Of a stretch of 63,006 bases of DNA, positions 10,031 to 19,707 are shown piece after piece. Each line of letters begins with the position of its first letter. Within the stretch, counting starts at the first letter, position 1. Source of the stretch: a virus. The stretch is from the IMG/VR virus record IMGVR_UViG_3300037840_000064, positions 1 through 63,006 of that record; one strand, written 5' to 3'. Position numbers and translations under genes: made by a program. Under the pieces are notes generated by a model, which did no database searches, was not told the origin of the DNA, and was given only the letters and a program-made list of their open reading frames with translations.

Positions 10031-12708
10031 TGGCTCATCGGCACGGTTGGCATCGCAGGCGCGGGCGGCTTGCGTGTTGCCCAGCCCTTAGCAATCGCGG
10101 TCGCATCGGCGGTCGCCTTATCGACGTTGCCGGCACGATACGCCGTAACCAAATCGGCAAGCGATTTGACTTTGGTCACGTCGAAGGTTTCCGGCGACGC
10201 TTGTTCGTGAATCGTGTCGGCATACCACTGATCCATCGGTCGGCGGAATCCAGCGATGGCTTTGCCGAGATAATCGGGACTGTCGGGATTAAATAATGTC
10301 GGTGCCGACTTCCCCTCTTTCCGCGCGGCATCATACATCGGCAACACTTGCGCCAGAAACTTCAAATAAAGTTCATCGCCCTTCGGGTCTTTGATGTGCA
10401 GCCCTTCGTCCGTCCCCGTGATCTGCGCTCGCGCGTTCTTCAAAAACTGCGCCTTCATTTCGGATTCGGCGACGCCTTCGGGGGATTTGCGCGCTTGGAT
10501 TTCGGTATTCAGCTTATCGACGCCGGAAACGGTCAAATCGCCTTGCGCGGGAGGCGCGTTATATGCCTGTACGTCGCGCTCCATATAGGAATGCAAGACG
10601 TTGTATCGTTTTTCAGCCTCATCTTCGCTCGCATAGGATGGCCACTTATCCCAACCCACACCTTGAGCGCGTTTGATTGCCTCTTGCGGAGGAATAATTT
10701 TACCGTCCCACACGGTCGGAATGCTGTAAAAACGCCCGTCATGTTCGACAGATGCCTGGAACAGAGTCGATATGCTACCGTCGGCGTTTCGGACTTTCCC
10801 TGGACCAGCAAGATTATCTAGATGTCGTTGGTAGAGATTGCTTTCTTGCGGCGTCAGCGCAAGGTCGCGTTGTGCATCACTCAGAAAATTCTTCGGCGGC
10901 TGCGGTCCTACGTGGCCATACAATTGAGACGAATCCGTTATGCGATTCGGGTCGCCTTCGGGCAGATGAATGCGGCGGTACATATCGTAGAATCCCGCGC
11001 CGTAAGTTCGTTCCGTTTTCTCAGTCCCCGTCGCTTTTTCCAACTGTTCCGTCATCCTTACCTTGGCATCCTTGGTCATCGGCAATGCGTCGATCTGCGC
11101 CAAGGTCATCGTCGGCTTGTCGGAATGGATGTCCATAAACACTTTCCATTCGGTCGCGTCGGATGTGTCCTTGGCCTGCTTCGCCGCGAGCGTATCGGCG
11201 CGCGAGGCAATCGCGAGCTTCGACATGGTATCCTGCAACACCGCCTTACGCAGTTCGGGACGGTTGGCAAGCAGCGGATCGGTCGCAATCTTCCTTTCCA
11301 CATCCGCAGGATCGGGCGTTGCGCCCGCCTCCCCAGAATTGATCGCGATGTTCTTGGCAAAGCGATTCGCAAACGAAACCGTTTGTGCGTTCGGTTGAAG
11401 GCCACCCGGTAGCGAAGTCCATTCGTTGCTCAAGGCATGACCGACAGCCGATAAAAATCCAGGATTATTTTTGTTCGCCGCAAGATCGTTGTCGAGATTG
11501 CCGGTAAGATTATTGAAGCCCTTGAACGCCGCGCCGTTGAAACTTTTACCGTAGAGTTCGGACGCCTTCCGCGCCGCCCACTGATCCTGCGATTCGGCGG
11601 TAATATCCGTCAGCCCAAATCGGTCCTTGTCGGCATCCCATGTCGTCTTTGTGATCTGATAGCGACCGAACGCCGACGTAGGACCATACTGTGCCGGGAA
11701 CATCACGCGCGGATGATCGGAATAATCAAATCCCGGCCGAACCGACTGAATCGAACCGCCGCCGTACAGTGTATCGTAACCGCCGCCGGGCGTTTCGCTG
11801 CCGTGAATCGTATCCAAAAGCCCGCGCATTTCCGGGGAAAGGCTACTATCGACCGTGCGCCCCTGCGGCGCCGCGTAGTAGTCCCCGAGCCTCCCGACCG
11901 TGCGATTGAACGCGGCAGTCTTGACGTACTTATCTAGAGTCAACCGGGATGCCGGATCAATGTCCTTGCTGTATCGCTCGAAGATTTGCAGCCCATGCGT
12001 CAAGGCATCGGGGTCTTTGGTGTTTGTAACTGCGGTCTCCACCCAGTTCTTGACCGCGCTACCACGATACTTCGAGACCTCGACATCCAAGGTCTGCGGA
12101 TCGTAGCCCATCGGATCGAAATAGTTGTGAGCCTCCTTGCCGATGACATCGAATTGCTGATCGAGCTTGTTGAAATCTCCGGTTTGAATCGCGAGACCAC
12201 CGATATTCGACGCTGAGACAATATTATCGGCCGCCGTCTTGGTCGCCCACGCGGTATGCTGCGCATCGGCATGGTGCGTAGCAGCCCCGACAAGCCAATC
12301 CATCGTCCGGCGCGTATTGCCAGCGACAAGGGCTTTCGTCGGCAGATTCCCCGCCTGGGATTCGGCTGATGTTTGTAGATCGGCAATGTTCTTTTTCAGG
12401 TCCGGCAGAGCCAGTAATGCCGCGCGCCCCTGTAACTCGGAGTGCTTGGAGACCAGATCGCCGGCTTGATCGGAAAACCACGAATGCAATTCGCTGGCGT
12501 GAATCTGATTGTTGTATTCGTTCTGTTGGGTGAGATAGGACAGTCCGGCGTCCGCGCCCTTAACCAATCCTTCGCCCGTCTGCTTCAGCGCCTCGGCGCC
12601 GAATGCGCCAAATGACGCAGGCGACGACGGAATGCGCTCGTAATCGTCGGACGGGGCGCCCGAGGGATTTATCTCAGGAAAATCCACATTTAAAATGTGA
12701 CCGGCCAT
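10027..12708 (-). CDS. Virion-associated lysozyme, GH104-like
   Basis: Encodes 893 residues. Residues about 295-410 form a muramidase domain like lambda R (GH104): IHGSETPGGGYDTLYGGG with a catalytic-position Glu near residue 300, then SDHPRV and SAFGRYQITKTTWD. Flanks are long helical regions. The product should cut peptidoglycan during DNA entry, a role played in T7 by gp16. The gene overlaps the giant protein gene by 4 nt and follows a small internal virion gene, together making an ejection module. Confidence 0.88.
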   Translation of the reverse strand: MAGHILNVDFPEINPSGAPSDDYERIPSSPASFGAFGAEALKQTGEGLVKGADAGLSYLTQQNEYNNQIHASELHSWFSDQAGDLVSKHSELQGRAALLALPDLKKNIADLQTSAESQAGNLPTKALVAGNTRRTMDWLVGAATHHADAQHTAWATKTAADNIVSASNIGGLAIQTGDFNKLDQQFDVIGKEAHNYFDPMGYDPQTLDVEVSKYRGSAVKNWVETAVTNTKDPDALTHGLQIFERYSKDIDPASRLTLDKYVKTAAFNRTVGRLGDYYAAPQGRTVDSSLSPEMRGLLDTIHGSETPGGGYDTLYGGGSIQSVRPGFDYSDHPRVMFPAQYGPTSAFGRYQITKTTWDADKDRFGLTDITAESQDQWAARKASELYGKSFNGAAFKGFNNLTGNLDNDLAANKNNPGFLSAVGHALSNEWTSLPGGLQPNAQTVSFANRFAKNIAINSGEAGATPDPADVERKIATDPLLANRPELRKAVLQDTMSKLAIASRADTLAAKQAKDTSDATEWKVFMDIHSDKPTMTLAQIDALPMTKDAKVRMTEQLEKATGTEKTERTYGAGFYDMYRRIHLPEGDPNRITDSSQLYGHVGPQPPKNFLSDAQRDLALTPQESNLYQRHLDNLAGPGKVRNADGSISTLFQASVEHDGRFYSIPTVWDGKIIPPQEAIKRAQGVGWDKWPSYASEDEAEKRYNVLHSYMERDVQAYNAPPAQGDLTVSGVDKLNTEIQARKSPEGVAESEMKAQFLKNARAQITGTDEGLHIKDPKGDELYLKFLAQVLPMYDAARKEGKSAPTLFNPDSPDYLGKAIAGFRRPMDQWYADTIHEQASPETFDVTKVKSLADLVTAYRAGNVDKATADATAIAKGWATRKPPAPAMPTVPMSQ

Positions 12709-12714
12709 GATCGA

Positions 12715-13239
12715 TCAAGCCGTGCTTGCATATTTTGCGTAAGACCCGCCGACACTCGATGCCGAGCTTAGGAAACTCCCCAGCGCCGACCACGGCGCCG
12801 CGCTGCTCGCCTGGCTCGATTCCGATTGCAGCAATTCCGATTCCGCCGTGTCGCCGGTTGCAGCGACCGTATCGGCGTAAGCCTTCTTTGCCGCGTTGGA
12901 ACGGATGGTCAAAGCATCGAGCATCCCGAGTTCGCTTTCGGCCGCGCGCACCTTCGGGGCGGACCCCTTATTGACATCGATACCGGAAGCGCCTTGGCTC
13001 GCCAGCGTCGATCCGACCGCGGCGCGGGTCTTGAGTCCCTGATTCACCGCTCCAATCTCGCCGGACTGCGTATCCATCGCGGCATTGCTCAACGCAATCT
13101 TGGCGTTGTTCGCCGCAACTTGAGCCTGATAGGACGCATTCTTGGATGAAGCCTCCATCGAGCTATAGGAGCCGACTGCGTTAAGACCCGCACCGGCAAG
13201 TCCCGCAGCCAATGAAATCGGAAGGATTGCCGCGCCCAT
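12715..13239 (-). CDS. Small internal virion protein (T7 gp14-like)
   Basis: Encodes 174 residues. The N-terminus is hydrophobic and Ala/Gly-rich (residues 1-25). The rest is Ala/Ser/Gln-rich and helical, with a second weakly hydrophobic stretch near the C-terminus. This composition and the position just upstream of the lysozyme and giant protein genes match gp14-type internal proteins that form the outer-membrane part of the ejection channel. The ribosome site (AGGGG) sits inside the solo copy of the ~60-bp repeat immediately upstream. Confidence 0.8.
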   Translation of the reverse strand: MGAAILPISLAAGLAGAGLNAVGSYSSMEASSKNASYQAQVAANNAKIALSNAAMDTQSGEIGAVNQGLKTRAAVGSTLASQGASGIDVNKGSAPKVRAAESELGMLDALTIRSNAAKKAYADTVAATGDTAESELLQSESSQASSAAPWSALGSFLSSASSVGGSYAKYASTA

Positions 13240-13244
13240 TTAAG

Positions 13245-13306
13245 CCCCTATGGCCGTATGAATCTCTCGGAACGGTTGAGAGATTAGGTAGCCAAGCTAA
13301 CCAAAC
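13245..13306. repeat. Solo copy of the ~60-bp cassette-end repeat (copy 1)
   Basis: Read on the minus strand it has the family order: GGTTAGCTTGGCTACC, a variable centre, then ACGGCCATAGGGG and the ATG of the internal virion gene. The centre forms a hairpin (AATCTCTC and GAGAGATT arms). It is the upstream type of the repeat. No inverted partner is visible downstream of the gene, so this copy is unpaired. Confidence 0.8.
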
Positions 13307-13309
13307 ATT

Positions 13310-13867
13310 CTAAGCATCGAAGCCAACATGAAACCTACAATACAGCGCACCGTTAAGTCCCACAGGCTCGGCTTTTTCCACAGCAAAGCCGAGAATCCGA
13401 AGAAACTTGATCGCCTGCGCATAGTCGGCAGCCACGAACGACTCAAGTCGCGGTCTTAACTTCCTCATGGCTGCCAACTCTGCTTTCGCTACCCTGACAA
13501 ACGAGAACGGCACAGACTCGATAGCAGCCGATGTATGCAACCACGGCACGCCAAGATCGGACAAAGGACTCACACCAGCGCGCAATCCTATTCCCAATCC
13601 CCAAATCGCCGCAACCTTGTCAGCCACCAACGCCGTCTTGCACATGATCGAATTACGATACGCCCGCCACAGTGCTTTCTTGACGCCAAATCCGAGATTG
13701 AGAATTTCCAATCGGTCCTGTTCGCGCAAGGACTCCGCGAGCGCATAGATGTGCGCGATCTCGGTCGGCTGGATAGTGTACGCTCTCGGCACGGATTGAT
13801 CGTCAAACGGTATCGCGCGGTGACCGTAGCCGTTCATCCCTATGGCCTGGTCACGCATTGGGGACAT
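13310..13867 (-). CDS. Internal virion protein, GNAT-like (T7 gp13-like position)
   Basis: Encodes up to 185 residues. The first ATG overlaps the end of the tail tube B gene; in-frame ATGs follow at 13858 and 13840, and the latter has a GGCCATAGGG context resembling the repeat. Size and order match acetyltransferase-fold internal proteins of podoviruses. Hydrophobic stretches (VAAIWGLGIGL, RILGFAVEKA) and a strand-helix pattern fit that fold, but no acetyl-CoA motif is clear. Confidence 0.75.
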   Translation of the reverse strand: MSPMRDQAIGMNGYGHRAIPFDDQSVPRAYTIQPTEIAHIYALAESLREQDRLEILNLGFGVKKALWRAYRNSIMCKTALVADKVAAIWGLGIGLRAGVSPLSDLGVPWLHTSAAIESVPFSFVRVAKAELAAMRKLRPRLESFVAADYAQAIKFLRILGFAVEKAEPVGLNGALYCRFHVGFDA

Positions 13868-16800
13868 CGCCTAATTCGAGTTCCGGGATGAACGCAAGGA
13901 TTTCAGCCGGGAGAGGCAGCAATTGCTGCACCGCGACCATACCCGGCGACGCCTGACGATCCGGGGTGGCAGTGGAATAATCGCCCGCGATCACTTCGTA
14001 TCGATCACCTGAGAACAATGGCACGGCGTTGCCCGCGCCCGCAAGCGCATTCGCTTCCGTGAGTTGCGTCATTAAATTCGGCGCCTGATTCCAGGGTATC
14101 TCGATCTGATTCTGTTGCTGCGCCGCAATCGGCTGATCCTGCCCGATCATGATGCCGCGCGTATTCGCCATCCGCACGGTCACACCCTGAATCCTCTTTC
14201 TCTTGCCCTGGATCGTTTCGCCCGGCATGTCGGCGTGCATCGATTGCGCCTGTGCGATGAACGGCAAGCCAATGAGAACCTGACTGGCGGGATTCGGCAG
14301 GGTCACCGAGCCATTGACCACCACAAGCCCCACGACCGGCGTCCCGTCGCAAAGGGCATTGACCGTCATCCCCTCCAAATGCTCCAAGCCCGATATGGAA
14401 CTCACAGGCTGCGTCAAGGTCCACGATCCCGCAACCGCCGGAACCGGCATATTGTTCGGATCGTTCGCAATCGTGGTCGCAATGGCTGCCTGCGGCGCCA
14501 CCTGTGCGGTTATCAGAGTCGGGGAGACGTAGAGCACGGACGTTCCAATTCCGCCTCCCACGCGCAACACAGCCCCGTTATTGCCCGATGAGAACACGGC
14601 GCCATCCGCCGTGAAGGTCACCGTATTATCGACCACAAGGGAGATATTGACCCCGGAGCCCGTCGCGTCCGTGACGATGATTCGCGGCAGCTTGTAATTG
14701 ACGCCAGGAGTGATGGTAAGGCCGGTTATGACGCCAGCAACAACGGTAAAGCCCGTCACCATCGCACCCGAACCCGTACCGGCGTCATCAACAATCTGCC
14801 CGGCCGGCGTCGCCGAATATCCACTCCCGCCGAGAATGATTGCGCCGAGCTGCACACCGCCGGCGCCATGCGCCGCGGACGCGACAAGGTTTGCATTCGG
14901 GGCCGGCTGCGGCAGCGACAAGGCGCTGTCGAGACAATAGGATTGCTCGACGTTTTGCCACAAGCGATTGTCCATGCGCTCCTGCATGTACATCCACTGG
15001 CCTCTGCCCGTCACGTACCGCTTGACGATGAAATAAGCCGCGTTCACGGGAGGCTCGGACGCAACAGCGACGGAAGCAACCAAACCGCAAGTATCGTGTC
15101 GCGCCCATCCACGCATTTCCTGTTCGGCGATATAGGTCAGAGAGAGCATCTTGCCGTCGTTACGCACGGCCCAGATCAGCCGGTACGGACTGAACGCGAG
15201 CGCCCATTGCACGAGATTCGTGTTCTGGAAAAGCTGACTGGACAAGAGCGTGATGTCCTGCCCCGTGTAGATATTGAAATAGAAATTGTAGTTGATCTCA
15301 TTCACAAACCCGTTGAGAGAATCGACGTAGAGCAGATTGTTTCGGATTCGTATCGGAGCAATCGTCGGCGACGATCCGATGCCTTCCTGCGCTTGCGCGT
15401 TCTGTTGCGATGGCGTGATAGGAGACCCCGCGCCAGCCGTTCCAGAGACTTGCCAGGTTGTGCCGCCCGTGAATGTAACCAAACCGCCCGGCATGGGCCG
15501 CATCCACTGAATACCGTCGATCTGTTCACCCCACGGCGTTCCCGTGATCGAATCGGAATCGATGGGAGGATCGGCAGAATCGAAATTAAGATACGATCCG
15601 GGTTGCGACATTTCGTAGGTATCGGGCGCCGTCAACGAATAGGCGTAAGTGCGCCGTTGCTGAAAATAAGCCGCGACTCCGGGGAAGGTCCCGGACTGAG
15701 GACCGACCGAGAGCGTTCCCGTCGCTCCCGCCCCGCTTCCACTGTCGGCAAAGACCGGCAGATCGGTTGGCAGATAACCCTGGCCTGGATTTTCTATATA
15801 GGTGCCAATCCAACCGCCGCTGCCCGTGAACGTTATGGAAGCAACATTGGTTGGGTATTCGCTATTGGTGCCATCCGTCACGGGACCGCCAGGGCTGCCG
15901 CCGCCCGATCCCGCGGATTGAATGAATTGCGTGCTACCAAATAATTGAACGTTTATAGTTGTAGAATTCGACGCAACGACAAGCCCCTGTGCCGTCGCGG
16001 TTCCTATTTGCTGCGTGACTGTTTCCCCATTCGAGAATGGGTTGCTCGCAAACGTAATTTGCTGGCCCGTGAGCGCAGCGCCGATAATCGGGACGCCCAC
16101 GAACCCTTTGCCCGTCGCGCTATTGATCGTAATGCTGGCAGTTGCCGCCGTATAGTTGGCCCCGATATTGGTCATCGGTATGTCGAGAATCTGTCCGGCA
16201 GCAAATGGATTCGTATGCAACGGCGGTGTGGTGGCGAAGTCGGCAATGATGTTGGTGTCCTGCCAACTTGTCGTGCGCGACGAACCGACATAACCGAACA
16301 ATTGCCCGGCAAAATTGCCGACATTGGTATAATCGGGCGCGGCCCGATAGATTTTATATTCCGACGCCCCCGGAACCGACGGCCAGCTTACCGTGTTGGT
16401 GCCAAACTGCCCGGCAATATCGACAACGGTTCCGACAACGCCTATGGTTGACGGTTGGCTTTCGTCTCCTGTCGCGCTGTCGATGGCCGTCACCACATAG
16501 CCATAAGCCGCCGGTCCCGGCCCGGTCGAATACGCCGTACCGACCACCGTACAGCTTCCCGGCGCCGCAATAGCTGACGCAAAAGACGGCTGTCCTATCG
16601 TCCAGTTGTTTGCAGCAAGTCTCGCCAATTCCTGCGGCGGATATTCGGTCTGCGTCGCCTGATTAACGAGAGTGAGCGACATTGTGTCGGCGCTTTGAAC
16701 GAATTTCAGATAGGGCAGATCGGCGGCGTGATAGGGAGTGACCAGCGTGTAAATGCGCGCTGCCGTGCCGCCTGCGGTAAAAGCGCCATAGGCTGTCGAA

Positions 16801-17303
16801 TTAACCGGAGTACCAAACACGTCCTGAATCGTGACGTTATTTCCGGCCACATTGCGCACGACCACAGTCCGCGCATTAAGCTGTGTCATTCCGCCGAGAC
16901 CAATCAGAAAAATCCAATCCCCCACGACATAATTGTGTCCTGGAATCGTGAGCACACAGGGATTGGCTTGCGACGCGCCAGTGATCACAAAAGCGGCCTC
17001 GGTGACATAGCCGCCGTTGGCGACCACGCGCATATATTGTTCGCCAAATTCCAGGATGTACGACTGAAAAATATTGAATGTGAATTGGATATTGCGCGGC
17101 GGATAGGAACTGGCGGAAGCCGCCTGTTTGCAGAATCCGACGAACGCAAGGCCGCCGCGACTCAGCAAGCCTCCTTTATAAGAGACAAAGAAATTTCGGG
17201 CGACCGAACAGGCTTTGTGCCAGCCCGCGAGGTCCAACCTTCCGTAGAGCGATGGCGAGACTTCGCCGCTGGAAAATGACGATTGGATGATCGGCGTGGC
17301 CAT
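13851..17303 (-). CDS. Tail tubular protein B (tail nozzle)
   Basis: Encodes 1150 residues. The N-terminus has the family hallmark SFSSGEVSPSLYGRLDLAGW followed by an ARNF and GGLLSRGG segment, the nozzle signature of T7 gp12-type proteins. T7 gp12 is about 800 residues, so this is long; the extra length is Gly/Thr/Asn-rich beta repeats in the middle and C-terminal half. It should form the tip of the short tail. It abuts the tail tube A gene and overlaps the next gene by 17 nt. Confidence 0.9.
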   Translation of the reverse strand: MATPIIQSSFSSGEVSPSLYGRLDLAGWHKACSVARNFFVSYKGGLLSRGGLAFVGFCKQAASASSYPPRNIQFTFNIFQSYILEFGEQYMRVVANGGYVTEAAFVITGASQANPCVLTIPGHNYVVGDWIFLIGLGGMTQLNARTVVVRNVAGNNVTIQDVFGTPVNSTAYGAFTAGGTAARIYTLVTPYHAADLPYLKFVQSADTMSLTLVNQATQTEYPPQELARLAANNWTIGQPSFASAIAAPGSCTVVGTAYSTGPGPAAYGYVVTAIDSATGDESQPSTIGVVGTVVDIAGQFGTNTVSWPSVPGASEYKIYRAAPDYTNVGNFAGQLFGYVGSSRTTSWQDTNIIADFATTPPLHTNPFAAGQILDIPMTNIGANYTAATASITINSATGKGFVGVPIIGAALTGQQITFASNPFSNGETVTQQIGTATAQGLVVASNSTTINVQLFGSTQFIQSAGSGGGSPGGPVTDGTNSEYPTNVASITFTGSGGWIGTYIENPGQGYLPTDLPVFADSGSGAGATGTLSVGPQSGTFPGVAAYFQQRRTYAYSLTAPDTYEMSQPGSYLNFDSADPPIDSDSITGTPWGEQIDGIQWMRPMPGGLVTFTGGTTWQVSGTAGAGSPITPSQQNAQAQEGIGSSPTIAPIRIRNNLLYVDSLNGFVNEINYNFYFNIYTGQDITLLSSQLFQNTNLVQWALAFSPYRLIWAVRNDGKMLSLTYIAEQEMRGWARHDTCGLVASVAVASEPPVNAAYFIVKRYVTGRGQWMYMQERMDNRLWQNVEQSYCLDSALSLPQPAPNANLVASAAHGAGGVQLGAIILGGSGYSATPAGQIVDDAGTGSGAMVTGFTVVAGVITGLTITPGVNYKLPRIIVTDATGSGVNISLVVDNTVTFTADGAVFSSGNNGAVLRVGGGIGTSVLYVSPTLITAQVAPQAAIATTIANDPNNMPVPAVAGSWTLTQPVSSISGLEHLEGMTVNALCDGTPVVGLVVVNGSVTLPNPASQVLIGLPFIAQAQSMHADMPGETIQGKRKRIQGVTVRMANTRGIMIGQDQPIAAQQQNQIEIPWNQAPNLMTQLTEANALAGAGNAVPLFSGDRYEVIAGDYSTATPDRQASPGMVAVQQLLPLPAEILAFIPELELGDVPNA

Positions 17304-18098
17304 TTAAACAAACGCGCCTCCGGGAAACCCCAAACTCGACCAGCCGTAATAGCACATGGCCGTATCCCAGCCGAACCCGTAGCCGGTTATTCCCCGTACC
17401 GCCATCCAATCAGGCACATGGTCGATAGATGTAATCCCCTCATTGCCATCCGAAATTCGCGCTGACTGCACAACCGATGTTGCAATCTCGATTTGCTCCT
17501 TGAGGACTTGCGCATTGCGAGCGAGAGGATTGACCAGCCATGCGCCGAGAGTCGCAATCGCCGCGTTCTGAAAATGAGCATCCCACAGATCGACATTGGT
17601 CACGCGGCACGTATAGACAATCGCTGCAAATTCCAGATCGGTCAGGATGACTTTTATCTGATTGCCCGCAGCATCGGTATCGTTTGCTACAATAAATTTG
17701 TAGCCGGGATTACCCCACGGCCACAGCGGCGTCGTCTGGACGCCAGCCGGAAACGGATTGCCGCTTCCGGTCAACGGCTGATTGCAGAGCAAATATCGCG
17801 CGAGCAAACAATCTGGCGGGTACTGATAGGCATACTGCCAGGGATAGGGAGGAATTGGCAGCGTCGTGCCGTTGGGATTTTCAGGAGTGCCTTGCGCGGC
17901 TTTGAGGACGATACCGTTTTGTTGTTTTCTTGTGAAATTCCAATGTGCTGAACGATGCAGGGCATCAATCCGAATCTGGTATTGGCGCGCAACGACTATC
18001 GCGTTCGGCGGCGGGAGCGGGGGTTGTAGTGACGTAATGGAAAATCGCGCGCCGATGTTGTCCAAACTGATGTTGGCAATATCGACATCCGAAGTCAT
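17304..18098 (-). CDS. Tail tubular protein A (head-tail adaptor ring)
   Basis: Encodes 264 residues. The start contains the adaptor-like pattern DIANISLDNIGA and later ALHRSAHWNFTRKQ, typical of T7 gp11-type tubular proteins that bind under the portal. Length is slightly above the usual ~200. It ends directly at the start of the nozzle gene, giving the standard A-B order. Confidence 0.88.
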   Translation of the reverse strand: MTSDVDIANISLDNIGARFSITSLQPPLPPPNAIVVARQYQIRIDALHRSAHWNFTRKQQNGIVLKAAQGTPENPNGTTLPIPPYPWQYAYQYPPDCLLARYLLCNQPLTGSGNPFPAGVQTTPLWPWGNPGYKFIVANDTDAAGNQIKVILTDLEFAAIVYTCRVTNVDLWDAHFQNAAIATLGAWLVNPLARNAQVLKEQIEIATSVVQSARISDGNEGITSIDHVPDWMAVRGITGYGFGWDTAMCYYGWSSLGFPGGAFV

Positions 18099-18133
18099 CC
18101 CCCGCCTCCCGCCGTCCAGTCATAACCGCAGCA

Positions 18134-18805
18134 TTACACCGGATTGCTCGGCTGCGGGAACGGCATCTGCCGCGGCAAATCCTGACGCGGCGGCGGCGGG
18201 TAGGTCGCATCGACCGGAGACGGCATCGGCAGGATTCCGCTATCATCTTCCCGCGCTGGATCGGCTGTGTCATCCGACGCTTCCGCTTCCGGGACAGGCT
18301 CAAGCGCCTTCTGCTCGCCTTCCTGCTTGACTTTCAGCGCCTCGGCTTCCGCCTTGTGCCGCGCTTCCAAATCTTCCTTGACGGTCTCGGCAGGCGGATT
18401 GGCGGCAGTGAGAACTTCGGCGCGCTTGTCGAAGGCGGCGACTTCGGCTTCCTGCCGATGCTGCAAGGTCTCGGCTTCGACCTTGTGCCGCGCTTCGGTT
18501 TCGGCGACCAATTGCTTGTGGCGAAGCTCGGCGGATTCCTTGGCGTGTTTCAAGGCCAATTCGCGGCGTTCCGTAGTGCCGTCCAATGCCTCGGTTTCGG
18601 CAAGGTGACGCAGGCGCATATCCTCGCGTTCTTTCTCCATTGCCTCATCGACCGGGACGTACAGCGGTTCGTCGTGAAGCACGCCGCCCACGGACACGGA
18701 ACGGTGCGGACCGCGAACGCCATCGGGCAGCGCGACCACTTCGCCGGGACCGTAGACGTGATTGCTGATCTGCGCGGAAGTGAGTAGGCGGATTCTCTGT
18801 GGCAT
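18134..18805 (-). CDS. Coiled-coil structural protein
   Basis: Encodes 223 residues. Residues 1-60 are a small beta-rich head. Residues about 60-175 are a long charged coiled coil with repeated RHKxEAE units (HKVEAE, RHKAEAEALK). The C-terminus is Pro-rich. Lies between the cement-type genes and the tail tube gene. Family unknown; repeats and location suggest a virion or morphogenesis role. Confidence 0.75.
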   Translation of the reverse strand: MPQRIRLLTSAQISNHVYGPGEVVALPDGVRGPHRSVSVGGVLHDEPLYVPVDEAMEKEREDMRLRHLAETEALDGTTERRELALKHAKESAELRHKQLVAETEARHKVEAETLQHRQEAEVAAFDKRAEVLTAANPPAETVKEDLEARHKAEAEALKVKQEGEQKALEPVPEAEASDDTADPAREDDSGILPMPSPVDATYPPPPRQDLPRQMPFPQPSNPV

Positions 18806-18862
18806 TTGATTCCTCCTGGAATCGGATTGGGATTTAGATTAACGCGGGGCGCTTCCTTTGGT

Positions 18863-19258
18863 TCACGCGGCCTTGGTCTCGCCCGAGCCATAGAAGCGGG
18901 AGCGGCGCGCTTCCTGCTCGCCTTCGTCGTCCTCGTTCTCGGTGGCCAAGTGAGTGAACTGCAATTCGATCCGGCGGCATTTCTGTTTGCTGCCGTCGCT
19001 CATTTCACGCTCGTTCTCAGAAGCGGATGTGACCTTGGCCATGCCTGCGATATGGAGCATATCCCCAACTGACGGCAGTTCGCCGTCAAGGCCGAGCTTT
19101 TCAAGCTGCTCATCTTCGAGGCTGATACAGAGGCCGTAAGGATAGACCGGCACTGACGGCTTGGCATCCGCCGGCATCGGCTCCGCCGTCTGTGCCGTTT
19201 CCTTTTTCACTTCATCGATATCCTTGGCCATATCGATCATCGCACTGAAACGAGCCAT
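18863..19258 (-). CDS. Capsid-associated protein (staple-like)
   Basis: Encodes 131 residues. The centre reads YPYGLCISLEDEQLEKLGLD then PSVGDMLHIAGMAKVTSAS, a pattern I associate with a widespread phage head protein often called capsid staple; the link is from memory. The acidic C-terminus ends in an SRFYGSG motif. It lies in the head-completion region behind a strong intergenic hairpin. Confidence 0.75.
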   Translation of the reverse strand: MARFSAMIDMAKDIDEVKKETAQTAEPMPADAKPSVPVYPYGLCISLEDEQLEKLGLDGELPSVGDMLHIAGMAKVTSASENEREMSDGSKQKCRRIELQFTHLATENEDDEGEQEARRSRFYGSGETKAA

Positions 19259-19330
19259 CTGATCTTCCTTTCCGAATAAGTGGCGGCTTCGCCCGATTAA
19301 GCGTTCGTCATGACCGAGGCTTGCGCCTCA

Positions 19331-19406
19331 CCTGATTTCAGCGCCGACATCGGGCGCGTGTGTGTCCTGCGGGCCGCCGGCCGAACAGGGAGGAACTGAA
19401 ATCAGG
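19331..19406. other. Intergenic 11-bp inverted repeat enclosing smaller hairpins
   Basis: CCTGATTTCAG at 19331-19341 is perfectly complementary to CTGAAATCAGG at 19396-19406. The enclosed 54 nt contain GC-rich palindromes (GCGCCGACATCGGGCGCG). It sits directly after the stop of the 94-residue gene. No T-run follows on the transcribed strand, so it is more like an RNA processing or stability element than an intrinsic terminator. Confidence 0.5.
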
Positions 19407-19413
19407 CTGGATT

Positions 19414-19698
19414 TCATGCTGCTGCGGCTCCTGCGGCCGGGGCTGCGGCTGCCGCCGCTGCGGGTGGTCCTGCTGGTGCTGCGGCAGCGGGTGGGGCCTG
19501 TGCGGCACCTTGGTTCTCCATCGCCGCCTCCTGAGACTGCCGTTCGGCCATCTGGCCAATCTCGTCCTCGTGCTGCTTGTGCAGTGCATCGCGCATCTTC
19601 GAGTGGCGCGTGTGCATTTCCTTGCGCTCGCGGGAATGGCGCTCGTGAGTCCCTTCCCCGCCACCACCCTCTTTGCCGTACCATTTGCGTTCGGCCAT
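19414..19698 (-). CDS. Small protein with WYGK motif and Ala/Pro tail
   Basis: Encodes 94 residues. Opens with MAERKWYGKEGGGGEG, continues as a His/Arg/Glu-rich amphipathic helix (RHSRERKEMHTRHSKMRDAL), and ends in an Ala/Pro/Gly low-complexity tail. The KWYGK motif recurs in two neighbouring small proteins. Located between capsid-type and secreted appendage genes. Function unknown. Confidence 0.65.
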   Translation of the reverse strand: MAERKWYGKEGGGGEGTHERHSRERKEMHTRHSKMRDALHKQHEDEIGQMAERQSQEAAMENQGAAQAPPAAAAPAGPPAAAAAAAPAAGAAAA

Positions 19699-19707
19699 TT
19701 TCTTCTC

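Noticed and set aside
14868-15944. A 358-codon plus-strand frame inside the tail nozzle gene
   Set aside because: Shadow frame: Arg/His-rich composition, no ribosome site, opposite a well-supported structural gene.
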